Below, piece after piece: positions 15,568 to 22,421 of a DNA stretch of 30,078 nucleotides. Source of the DNA: Enterococcus_E cecorum_B. GTDB taxonomy: Bacteria; Bacillota; Bacilli; Lactobacillales; Enterococcaceae. Under the pieces are notes generated by a model, which was not told where the DNA came from, made no database searches, and saw only the letters and a list, made by a program, of their open reading frames with translations. Both the position numbers and the translations under genes were made by a program. The DNA lies in NCBI GenBank assembly GCA_946499615.1, contig CAMMST010000028.1:1-30078 (forward strand), written 5' to 3'. The number at the start of each line of letters is the position of its first letter. The first letter of the stretch is position 1.

Positions 15568-15900
15568 CAAAATCTCCTCCTCATTGATTCGGCTTCAAAT
15601 CATTGTAAGTGGAGCAACAACAAAACTTGCAGCGCTTACATTACTAGTGTAACAGTTTTTATATAAACATGTTCAATTATGAGCAAAATCTTACACATGT
15701 TTTACTAAGCTCTCATACAAAGTTAGATTCAAATAGTTCTTTTGTCAACTTATCAGAATCATTGGCAAGGTTTTATTTAAATATGTTATCAAACTTTTAT
15801 TTTGTTACACTTTCATTTATGATTGAAAATGGATTATGACTGCCCGCTATCTTCCGCGATAAAAGGACAAACTAAATATAAGGAGATTGTAATTTTATTT
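15568..15900. other. A/T-rich intergenic gap
   Basis: About 330 bases with no convincing gene. It contains inverted repeat TGTAAG/CTTACA around 15604-15640 and a weak cre-like site. On the plus strand AAGGAG at 15881-15886 looks like a ribosome site but no start codon or frame follows, so it may be the stub of a deleted gene. Confidence 0.4.
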
Positions 15901-15935
15901 AAAAAAGAGCCGCTACCTGTTGAAGATAGTGACTC
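15901..15935 (-). terminator. Terminator overlapping the GNAT gene stop
   Basis: On the minus strand GAGTCACTA pairs with TAGCGGCTC (one mismatch, one G-U pair) and six T follow. The 5' arm overlaps the stop codon region. Confidence 0.6.
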
Positions 15936-16380
15936 ATTTCTCATACTGTAATTTTAACTCAAACCACTCTTCAGATACTTGAACAAAGCCTAATTTAGTA
16001 AACATCCGCTGACTTTGGTGATTAAACGAATAGATTTGCGCTTTGACATTTGGTAACTTTTTCGCTATTGCTTTTTGAATCAGGGCCTTAACACAATTTT
16101 GACCGATATGGCGATTTTGAAAAGGTTTGGCAATCACAATGGCTATTTCTCCGTCTGAAAGTAACGTACAATCACCTACTAACTGCTCTTTATATTGAAT
16201 ATAATAGCAATCTCCATGGGTAGATAAATATTGATACATCCTCTTTAGCCGCGGCAAATCATAAACAAAATCGATATTATCTACCTGTTTACATAGTTCT
16301 AAATCTTGATACCATTCAAGCGCTACTTTTTCATTGGGATAATATGAGACAAGCGTAATATCTTCATTAATCTGATACAT
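15934..16380 (-). CDS. GNAT-family N-acetyltransferase
   Basis: A 148-residue acetyltransferase of the GNAT fold. IAIVIAKPFQNRHIGQNCVKALI near residues 80-102 contains the acetyl-CoA loop (Q/RxxGxG/A type, here QNRHIG), and MFTKLGFVQV near 127-136 is the usual C-terminal motif. It transfers an acetyl group from acetyl-CoA to an amine; the substrate is not predictable. GGAGG lies seven bases before the ATG. A terminator overlaps its end. Confidence 0.85.
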   Translation of the reverse strand: MYQINEDITLVSYYPNEKVALEWYQDLELCKQVDNIDFVYDLPRLKRMYQYLSTHGDCYYIQYKEQLVGDCTLLSDGEIAIVIAKPFQNRHIGQNCVKALIQKAIAKKLPNVKAQIYSFNHQSQRMFTKLGFVQVSEEWFELKLQYEK

Positions 16381-16414
16381 TGAATGACCTCCACTTTACT
16401 CAATAAACTTACTC

Positions 16415-16828
16415 TTACTCTTTCGCTTCCTCATCACATAAAGCTTGATAAAACGCAGGAAATTGCTTTGCCAGCCGTAGCATTTTGCCATCCTTATCTA
16501 AAAAACAATGGGCCGATTCAGCAAGCGCCACAATTTTTCCTGCTTCATTTTTCATCTCGTATTGTAAGATTAGCTTTATACCACTAAATTTTTTCACGGT
16601 GGTTTCAATCATGACTTTATCAGCAAAAGTCGTCGTGTTTTTGTACTGACATTGAACATCGATAACCGGAGAAATAATCCCCATCTCTTCTAACTTCGCA
16701 TAATCCCAACCAATCTCTTTTAAAAAAGCGACACGGGCTTCTTCCATCCAGCGAATATAATTAGAATGATGTGTGATGCCCATACGATCTGTCTCATAAT
16801 ATTGGACTTCATGTTGATATAGACTCAT
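16415..16828 (-). CDS. Acyl-CoA thioesterase, hot-dog fold (YbgC/FadM-like)
   Basis: A 137-residue single hot-dog domain. VQYYETDRMGITHHSNYIRWMEEAR near residues 8-32 is the catalytic signature: Asp14 is the expected catalytic acid and HHSNY the active-site loop. These enzymes hydrolyse short or aromatic acyl-CoA. Its ATG overlaps the stop of the upstream gene (ATGA), which suggests a functional link with the YunG-like protein and the kinase further upstream. Substrate unknown. Confidence 0.88.
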   Translation of the reverse strand: MSLYQHEVQYYETDRMGITHHSNYIRWMEEARVAFLKEIGWDYAKLEEMGIISPVIDVQCQYKNTTTFADKVMIETTVKKFSGIKLILQYEMKNEAGKIVALAESAHCFLDKDGKMLRLAKQFPAFYQALCDEEAKE

Positions 16829-17733
16829 TTATTTTCCTCCAAATGTTTTAACACTTTGTTTTTTAACCGTTGATAGCGATATTGCGTATTTTGATTTAAT
16901 TTTTCAAAGTTATCTGGCATGAATTCAGCGTTTTTATACGATACGTGAAGATTGTATAAACGAAACTGGTCAATCGTAAAATCAACCAATGTATCCTCAA
17001 TAAAATTAAAATAATGCGTCATCCCACCCTCTGTTCGAATACGATAGACTTGACCGCCAACTAGTTCTCTGACTAACATCGCAGTAACAGCACATTGTCC
17101 ATAACTAGGATCTAATGCTAAATCAAACGAAGCATCTTCTCGACAAACAGGCAAAGTGGTCAGTTCGTCCCAAGACTTCAGACAAGCCTCAAACAACTGG
17201 TCTAACTTTTGATGTAATTCAGGATTTTCCTGATGCGCTTTATTATAATAGCGGTAAGAAATCGGTCTGCCTGAAGTGGTATACCATGTTTTGTGATTGT
17301 CATTTGCATTGAGACAATAATCAAGAAAATAGCGAAATTGCACTAACTTAGACACCTCAATCATTAACGAGTAATATTCACCCGTATATTCAGATAAGTG
17401 CAAATATAAACGCATCTCGATATAAGGCTCTTCATTTTCAGCTAGCTCTGGATAAATAAATAATAAATCCGGTTCAGCAAAGCCTATGTATTGTCCTTCA
17501 GTTAGTTTGCCATTTATCGCTTGGTCCATCCAATCACGCAATTCTAAAATATTCGGATATTCGAAAATCGCATGAGTGGACTCAATATGTACAAATCGGT
17601 TCTCAATCTTCACAAAAGAGCCTACAAATTGACTATCTTGTTTATTTTGATATTTTTTCAATGGTTCTAAAAAGAAGGTTACCGTGGTTTCGCCTAACTT
17701 TATCGAACAATGTAGATAATTTTCTTCTGACAT
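16825..17733 (-). CDS. Two-domain protein: WapI-like N-terminus and YunG-like C-terminus
   Basis: A 302-residue cytoplasmic protein. Residues 1-140 are beta-rich and resemble WapI-type immunity or related small domains (weak, from pattern only). Residues about 190-285 match YunG-like proteins: DPSYGQCAVTAMLVRELVGG, then GMTHYFNFI, then DFTIDQF. Cys214, His240 and Asp251 are spaced like a papain or transglutaminase-type triad, so an enzyme is possible; this is inference. AGGGAT precedes the ATG. It lies 2 bases after the kinase stop and overlaps the thioesterase start. Confidence 0.65.
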   Translation of the reverse strand: MSEENYLHCSIKLGETTVTFFLEPLKKYQNKQDSQFVGSFVKIENRFVHIESTHAIFEYPNILELRDWMDQAINGKLTEGQYIGFAEPDLLFIYPELAENEEPYIEMRLYLHLSEYTGEYYSLMIEVSKLVQFRYFLDYCLNANDNHKTWYTTSGRPISYRYYNKAHQENPELHQKLDQLFEACLKSWDELTTLPVCREDASFDLALDPSYGQCAVTAMLVRELVGGQVYRIRTEGGMTHYFNFIEDTLVDFTIDQFRLYNLHVSYKNAEFMPDNFEKLNQNTQYRYQRLKNKVLKHLEENK

Positions 17734-17735
17734 AG

Positions 17736-18245
17736 TTATCCCTGCTTTCCATGAGTTTTGATATCTGACAAAATGAAATCAACTGCCTGCTGCAAGGAAA
17801 TCTCTGCACGAAAAATCTTTTCATTTAAAACGTCAGAAATATCGCTATCCTTCCACCAACGCGCCATTTTCTCTGCACCAAATTCTTGACTTTGACTTCT
17901 AGTTTGATGACGTTTCAATGTTTCTTCAAAAGACAAATCATAATAATATGCAAAAATAGCGTCACCGAATAGCTCTTTGACAAATTGAAAAACCGGCCGA
18001 TACCAAGTTGCATTTAAAATTCCTTCTAAAATGACGTAATTTTCATGTTGATGGGCATATTCTAGCAAATGAATAATGAATGGAATCGTCTGAGAATGAG
18101 GACCGTCTTTAGTATGAAGCATTTCACGGCGAACAACATCTTGAGAAATCAGCATTGTCTCAGGTCCTAATTTTTCTTGTAATTTTTTAGCCACACTGGT
18201 TTTCCCACTGCCAGAATTCCCACGTAAAATAATCAAAACCGCCAT
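17736..18245 (-). CDS. P-loop kinase (AAA/zeta-toxin-like small kinase)
   Basis: A 169-residue P-loop protein. Walker A is GNSGSGKT at residues 9-16. ISQDVVRREML near 34-44 resembles the substrate-binding helix of small kinases, and a lid-like region with several Arg follows (LKRHQTRSQSQEFGAEKMARWW, about 113-134). Such proteins phosphorylate small molecules such as nucleosides, sugars or UDP-sugars; which one is unknown. The ribosome site is GAGGAAAA. A TATAAT box at 18276-18281 on the minus strand lies about 30 bases upstream. It heads the operon with the YunG-like gene and the thioesterase. Confidence 0.8.
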   Translation of the reverse strand: MAVLIILRGNSGSGKTSVAKKLQEKLGPETMLISQDVVRREMLHTKDGPHSQTIPFIIHLLEYAHQHENYVILEGILNATWYRPVFQFVKELFGDAIFAYYYDLSFEETLKRHQTRSQSQEFGAEKMARWWKDSDISDVLNEKIFRAEISLQQAVDFILSDIKTHGKQG

Positions 18246-18297
18246 TTTTCCTCAGCATCCTTGTCATTTTTCTATATTATACTACCTATTTTTGGAT

Positions 18298-18339
18298 AAA
18301 AAAAGATAACGACACCGCCAAAAATGCAGCATCGTTGTC
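18298..18339 (-). terminator. Terminator after the PhnB remnant
   Basis: On the minus strand GACAACGATGCTGC pairs with GGCGGTGTCGTTATC, using several G-U pairs and one mismatch. Seven T follow. Confidence 0.65.
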
Positions 18340-18347
18340 CAATAGAG

Positions 18348-18640
18348 TTAAATGAGTTGTTCGATTTGAGCGATTTCGATTTTTTTCATTGTTAGGATTT
18401 GTTGATTGATTTTTTGATAGATCGCAGAGGTTAGTTTTTGTGCAAAATCGAGAAACATCCGTGGAACAATCTGTCAAGAAATGCCATATTTATCAACAAT
18501 CCAACCACACTGTTCACTTTCAACCTCTGCAGAACCCCCCTGATAAAACGAGTCGATTTCTTGTTGATTTTCACATAGATACAATAACGATAAAGCCCCG
18601 GTATATTGACTTTTTCCATTACTAATATCGGCAAAAATGA
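18348..18640 (-). pseudogene. PhnB-like VOC (glyoxalase-fold) protein remnant
   Basis: About 97 codons match the C-terminal two thirds of PhnB-type VOC proteins: GALSLLYLCENQQEID, then EQCGWIVDKYGIS, a stop (TGA at the position of the conserved Trp, TGG), then QIVPRMFLDFAQK, ending KKIEIAQIEQLI. The first 50-60 residues are gone. The remnant starts inside the broken AbiEii gene, so one deletion joined the two. The internal TGA makes it non-functional. Confidence 0.75.
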
Positions 18641-18780
18641 TTTTTATACTCACTTTTTGAAATCATACGTAATACTTGTTCGATCAAATAGGATTGTTGA
18701 ATTTGCTGAGGGGGAACATCTTTTTCTTTTGCAATATTTTTTATTTTAGCTTTAAAACTATTTGCATTAGTAAAATTCAT
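18622..18780 (-). pseudogene. AbiEii toxin, N-terminal stub
   Basis: A 52-codon frame, MNFTNANSFKAKIKNIAK..., then IQQSYLIEQVLRMISKSEYKNHF, matches the N-terminus of AbiEii/AbiGii nucleotidyltransferase toxins, which normally run to about 250-300 residues. The frame ends at TAG just after the conserved F, where it switches to PhnB sequence in another frame. The catalytic GS and DxD motifs are absent, so no toxin is made. The ATG overlaps the antitoxin stop (TAATG), the usual AbiE operon layout. Confidence 0.8.
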
Positions 18781-19358
18781 TATAGTACCTCCAAGTAAGC
18801 TTGAACTTTTTTAGTAACTCTAAACAATTTAGCATAATATAATAATTTAGAGTAATCTATTTTTCCCATCTCAATATATGCTCTAAATGACGGGCCAACA
18901 ATTTGTGTATCAATACTATATATACCACGCAAACTTTCTGTTAAAGCACGTTCCACATCGTATACACGAACAAGTTGACCTGCAGGGGTGTGAGTTTCGA
19001 CTACTCCTATATCATAATTCTTACGTAATACGACAGGTTTGATTCCTGCTTCCTTTAATATTTTCGTATTCGTTCCATATGGAAAACTCATAACTGGATT
19101 AAAAGGTACAGTTAATGATAACCCATGTAACCAAAGTGCTGTTTCTAGTGAATAGATGCCTTTAGGAAACTTATATTGTAGGACGAACAAATCATCTATA
19201 TACACATCAGGTTTACGATAAATTCCAGAAACATCTTTTTCTAACTCCCCTGTTTCAAGTTTATTACGTACTATAGAATATGGTATGCCCGCTTCTTTTA
19301 CTTGGTTAAAAGTAATAAAACCTTTATTAGATTCCAATAACTGATTCAAATCTTTCAC
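18780..19358 (-). CDS. abiEi: AbiEi antitoxin (type IV toxin-antitoxin system), toxin lost
   Basis: A 192-residue AbiEi-family antitoxin. The N-terminal winged helix-turn-helix (LLESNKGFITFNQVKEAGIPYSIVRNKLETGEL ... GIYRK, about residues 5-55) binds DNA, and the C-terminal domain (residues 60-192) includes YSLETALWLHGLS and the VYDVERALTESLRG motif. In known AbiE systems this protein represses its own promoter and counteracts AbiEii without a stable complex. The start is GTG 19356-19358, six bases after GAGGTG; the in-frame ATG at 19386-19388 lies inside the operator. The toxin gene downstream is reduced to a stub, so the antitoxin stands alone. Confidence 0.85.
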   Translation of the reverse strand: MKDLNQLLESNKGFITFNQVKEAGIPYSIVRNKLETGELEKDVSGIYRKPDVYIDDLFVLQYKFPKGIYSLETALWLHGLSLTVPFNPVMSFPYGTNTKILKEAGIKPVVLRKNYDIGVVETHTPAGQLVRVYDVERALTESLRGIYSIDTQIVGPSFRAYIEMGKIDYSKLLYYAKLFRVTKKVQAYLEVL

Positions 19359-19373
19359 TTTTATCACCTCGCA

Positions 19374-19412
19374 ACAATATGCTAACATTTACATATAATG
19401 TTAGCACATTGT
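19374..19412 (-). promoter_or_regulatory. Palindromic operator/promoter of the abiE operon
   Basis: Arms of 16 bases (19374-19389 and 19397-19412) with one mismatch and a 7-base spacer, core TGCTAACAT / ATGTTAGCA. It overlaps a promoter on the minus strand: TTGTAT and TAACAT are spaced by 17, with TTGAAA to TATGTA as the alternative. The AbiEi start follows just downstream. Inverted repeats at this place are the known binding sites of AbiEi repressors. Confidence 0.7.
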
Positions 19413-19454
19413 TTTCAAAAATACAAATATAATGCAAAAATAATCATGCAAAAT

Positions 19455-19483
19455 AAAAAAAGACTATCCATTAACAGATAGCC
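19455..19483 (-). terminator. Terminator after the Nudix gene
   Basis: GACTATC (19462-19468) pairs with GATAGCC (19477-19483), with one G-U pair on the minus strand. Seven T follow. Confidence 0.65.
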
Positions 19484-19521
19484 CAAAATATCATACTCGT
19501 TGGAAACAATTATAAAATAGC

Positions 19522-20007
19522 TCAACAATTACTGTCTTTATCTATCCGGATTTCTAAATTATCCGGTAAATGATGTATTTCCCTCTTAATAAATTCAGGA
19601 TAAAAATAAGTCTCTTTTAAATCTTCAAAATTTAACCAAGAAAAATGATGGGAATGTCCCCCTTCAATATGCGTGAATTCATTACCACGAGTGAATAAAT
19701 CTGTCTGTGTAACATCTAATAAAAAGTATAAACATAATTCATGATAATGCTTTTGATTCACATCTTCAGTAAAAAACGACTGATCTAACCATAATGGGCG
19801 AATAATCTTGGGTGAAATCTGTAATTCTTCTAGCATTTCTCTTTGAATAGATTCCTCGGCAGTTTCTCCTAATTTGACACGTCCACCCGGTAAATAATAA
19901 TATGGTGAACACTCATCGCGCATCGCTAATATTTTTTGATTATGGATAATAATCCCACAGACTCGATAATTAAATTTTTGATTTTCAACTTCAAAAGTAA
20001 CGTCCAT
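19522..20007 (-). CDS. Nudix hydrolase
   Basis: A 161-residue Nudix protein. The box GRVKLGETAEESIQREMLEE runs from Gly42 to Glu61 with all catalytic acids; only the late Gly of GX5EX7REUXEEXGU is replaced (Gln63). Nudix enzymes hydrolyse nucleoside diphosphates linked to another group. The Tyr-rich strand before the box (CSPYYYLPGG) is common in members acting on small NTPs, but the substrate is open. AAGGAG precedes the ATG. It is downstream of the AlkD-like and GNAT genes and probably cotranscribed. Confidence 0.88.
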   Translation of the reverse strand: MDVTFEVENQKFNYRVCGIIIHNQKILAMRDECSPYYYLPGGRVKLGETAEESIQREMLEELQISPKIIRPLWLDQSFFTEDVNQKHYHELCLYFLLDVTQTDLFTRGNEFTHIEGGHSHHFSWLNFEDLKETYFYPEFIKREIHHLPDNLEIRIDKDSNC

Positions 20008-20030
20008 TTTATCTCCTTTTTATTGAATAG

Positions 20031-20693
20031 TCACGAAAGATATTTACTCGCTTCTCGAATGCTCAAATTAGCCATTTGCTCCCGATATTTTTCTAAAAAA
20101 TCTCGCACCCAGTCTGGATTCGTTTTAGAGTATTCACGCAAGGCCCAACCAATTGCCTTATTGATAAAGAATTCATTTGTACCGACGCAATTTAAAAGAA
20201 TTTGTACAAGTTGTGTCGTATTGGTTTTCTCTTTGAAGCGTAATTGATACAAAATTGCAATACGTTGAACCCAAATATTTTCCTCTTGTGACCATGCTAG
20301 CATCAATGCATCTACGCGTGAATCTTTCAATGCAATATTACCGACTACTTGTGCCAACATATCCACTGTGTCCCACCAGGATTTTTTCTTTACAAGTGCT
20401 TTAACGGACGAAATATCTTCAAAACTCAGCTGCTTTTTCATAGCTAAAAGATAATCATAAACTAAATATTGAAACTCACGATGATTATCCGCATAACATT
20501 GTTCAATAAATTTCCAATCGATTGAATCTTGCTTTTTCTCAGTTTTCAAAAAGTCTTTATAAAGATTCTTTCTATCCGCTGCAGCAATCCCATAAAAGCT
20601 AAACTGGTCTTTCATATACTTAGACATTGGAATGGCACGTTCTGGATTGCTATGGCTTTCAAAAAGTTTTTTAATCGTTTCGTACTTGCTCAT
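20031..20693 (-). CDS. AlkD-like DNA alkylation repair protein (HEAT repeats)
   Basis: A 220-residue all-helical protein of the AlkD family. The active-site residues of B. cereus AlkD have counterparts: Trp107 and Asp111 in KSWWDTVDMLA, and Trp183 in KAIGWALREYSKTNP. AlkD is a DNA glycosylase that removes bulky or positively charged alkylated bases without flipping them. The start is the ATG at 20691-20693 with a weak GGATAAG site; the upstream gene stop lies 3 bases away, so translation is probably coupled. Part of a GNAT - AlkD - Nudix operon. Confidence 0.87.
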   Translation of the reverse strand: MSKYETIKKLFESHSNPERAIPMSKYMKDQFSFYGIAAADRKNLYKDFLKTEKKQDSIDWKFIEQCYADNHREFQYLVYDYLLAMKKQLSFEDISSVKALVKKKSWWDTVDMLAQVVGNIALKDSRVDALMLAWSQEENIWVQRIAILYQLRFKEKTNTTQLVQILLNCVGTNEFFINKAIGWALREYSKTNPDWVRDFLEKYREQMANLSIREASKYLS

Positions 20694-20696
20694 CAC

Positions 20697-21149
20697 TTAT
20701 CCATTCTGTTTTCTCATTATATAATTTGTCAAGAGTATTCCTTGGCGCTCAACCTGTTGCATTTTAACAACCTGATAGCCTCTTTTTTCAAAAAATGGTT
20801 TGGCTGTGATTGAAGCATGGGTCGTAATGGGATGCTTAACTCGCTCTTCCAACAAATCACAAATTTGCGAGGCCACACCCATTCTTTGATAACTCGGAGA
20901 AACATATAAACGATCTAAGTAGCCTGTTTTATCCATATCTCCAAAACCAATTATCTGATTATCCATCACTGCTACGTGACAATCATTCTTCATTAAAGAC
21001 GACTGCCATTTTTCTAAATCAGGATTTTTCGGTGCCCAAACAGCTAATTGTTCGGCTGAATAATCCTTGGCGTTGGACGTATGTACGGTATGAAAAAACA
21101 ACTGAACTACCTGTCGTAAATCGTCTTTGTTATACTTCCTAATTTTCAT
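20697..21149 (-). CDS. GNAT-family N-acetyltransferase
   Basis: A 150-residue acetyltransferase. YLDRLYVSPSYQRMGVASQICDLLEE near residues 77-102 holds the acetyl-CoA loop QRMGVA, and AKPFFEKRGYQVVK near 116-129 is the typical C-terminal motif. Substrate unknown. GGGAG lies ten bases before the ATG. A TATAAT box on the minus strand at 21167-21172 is followed by this ribosome site. First gene of the GNAT - AlkD - Nudix unit. Confidence 0.85.
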   Translation of the reverse strand: MKIRKYNKDDLRQVVQLFFHTVHTSNAKDYSAEQLAVWAPKNPDLEKWQSSLMKNDCHVAVMDNQIIGFGDMDKTGYLDRLYVSPSYQRMGVASQICDLLEERVKHPITTHASITAKPFFEKRGYQVVKMQQVERQGILLTNYIMRKQNG

Positions 21150-21386
21150 GTGTGATTTACTCCCAAATTATAAAAATATACTTTAAACATACATCAACAA
21201 CTAGTGTCATGCAAATTATCACGAATGAATGAACAAACAAATTTCCATCTTCGCTTGTAGTTACATTCCAACAATAATTTGCTTATATTTCAGCAATCAT
21301 TCCAGTAAAAATTCATTAGGGACTCTTACTCTCCAACTCCCTATTATTTATCAATTCTTTGCTGATTATATTTCTCCAGTTTTATT

Positions 21387-21769
21387 TCATTTCTTTGAAT
21401 TTATTTGCGCTATCTGTTTACTATCCACAAAATGTGTCGCATACTTTCACTCAACTTCAAGTCTACCACTTTTACTAAATCGGAGCTCTTTCCCTTTTTC
21501 CCCCATAGCCGATATTGATTAACGGAGGGTTTCAAGCCATTTATTTGTGCATACTTATAGATTTGCTTCAAAATTTTGGTAAGCTTGTTAAGATTACAAG
21601 TACATACCTTTTCGAAATAAGATACTTTGCCAAATCGCCAAGCTTCATAATTTTGTTTAGTCAGTACACCAATTTCCATTAATACATCTACTGGGGCAAT
21701 ATATCCTCGTCGCTGCCGTTGATTTTCAGCCACTTCATTTACCTTTTTGATTAATTGTTGATCATTCAC
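21387..21769 (-). pseudogene. Partner of the B3/4 gene, frameshifted
   Basis: The first 90 residues (QQLIKKVNEVAENQRQRRGY, then DVLMEIGVLTKQNYEAWRFGKVSY) belong to a family of uncharacterised Lactobacillales proteins of about 125 residues. After WGKKGK the open frame runs on to a stop at 21410, but the -1 frame reads KELRFSKSGRLEVE, a TGA, then KYATHFVDSKQIAQINSKK, which looks like the true C-terminus. Adding one A to the A5 tract restores the first part. So the gene carries a one-base loss and a nonsense codon. The ATG overlaps the B3/4 stop. A 182-bp copy of its 5' half lies at 26022. Confidence 0.6.
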
Positions 21770-21798
21770 TTTGCTTTCTTCCTTTGTCTATTATCAAT
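21617..21798. repeat. Direct repeat, copy A1 (182 bp)
   Basis: This segment covers the 5' half of the B3/4 partner gene and the last codons of the B3/4 gene. It matches 26022-26203 with five differences and no gaps. Confidence 0.9.
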
Positions 21799-22401
21799 AA
21801 TCTCAGTTTCAACATTTTTGGCAGAGGCGTATTTTTCAAATGCTGTTTTTGCTTCAATTAACAAGCTGTCTAAATCTATATCCTCTTCAAAGCAATAGAT
21901 GACCACAAGAACATTCTTCGTACTTTCAGTAACCATCGCGCGTTTAGAATCAGACATAGAAGAACCAAAAATACCCTGGTCATCAGCTAAAACTAACATA
22001 TTTTCCATATCGAGAAAGTCTTTACCAATACCAGTATACCCTTCTCCTTGTTCGGCTTTACGAAGATTCACTGAACAGCTAATCTGATTATTGTCATAAG
22101 AGCCCACAGACAGCCCACTTTGAATAGAAATAAGATTATTGACATCCACTACTGAATTGATTTGATATAGCGCATCTCCTCGGCGAACTCTGCGTAGCAA
22201 AGCTTCAGATGATACACGATATCTATCTGGATTACGACCAAATGCCTTATAGGCAGCCCGACTTCCTTTCACACCTGGAATCTGACTCCATTCTTTTCCG
22301 TCAATGTTAGCTCTCACTTGCGGAATCACTTCGTCGTCCATCATCGCCCAGAATCGTTCATCTGGTGCCTTTACATCTGCTTGAAATTGGAGAACCCCCA
22401 A
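21766..22401 (-). CDS. B3/4-domain protein (PheRS beta-like), 5'-truncated
   Basis: About 211 residues match stand-alone B3/4 proteins, which resemble the editing/tRNA-binding domain of PheRS beta: GSRAAYKAFGRNPDRYRVSSEALLRRV near residues 46-72, then YQINSVVDVNNLISIQSGLSVGSYD. They may edit mischarged tRNA or act on free amino acids. The frame upstream still reads coding-like (ILNVFPEIRLGV) back to a stop at 22433-22435, but no ATG or ribosome site exists; only a TTG at 22399-22401. So the first dozen or so residues were lost where the A/T-rich block begins. Expression is doubtful. Confidence 0.7.
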   Translation of the reverse strand: MGVLQFQADVKAPDERFWAMMDDEVIPQVRANIDGKEWSQIPGVKGSRAAYKAFGRNPDRYRVSSEALLRRVRRGDALYQINSVVDVNNLISIQSGLSVGSYDNNQISCSVNLRKAEQGEGYTGIGKDFLDMENMLVLADDQGIFGSSMSDSKRAMVTESTKNVLVVIYCFEEDIDLDSLLIEAKTAFEKYASAKNVETEIIDNRQRKKAK

Positions 22402-22421
22402 TCTAATTTCTGGAAAGACAT

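Noticed and set aside
15627..15640. CcpA cre-like site upstream of the OsmC gene
   Set aside because: It matches only 12 of 14 consensus positions and no promoter can be placed firmly next to it.
21229..21522. 97-codon plus-strand frame, hydrophobic
   Set aside because: It is antisense to the 3' part of the B3/4 partner gene, lacks a ribosome site and looks like a shadow.
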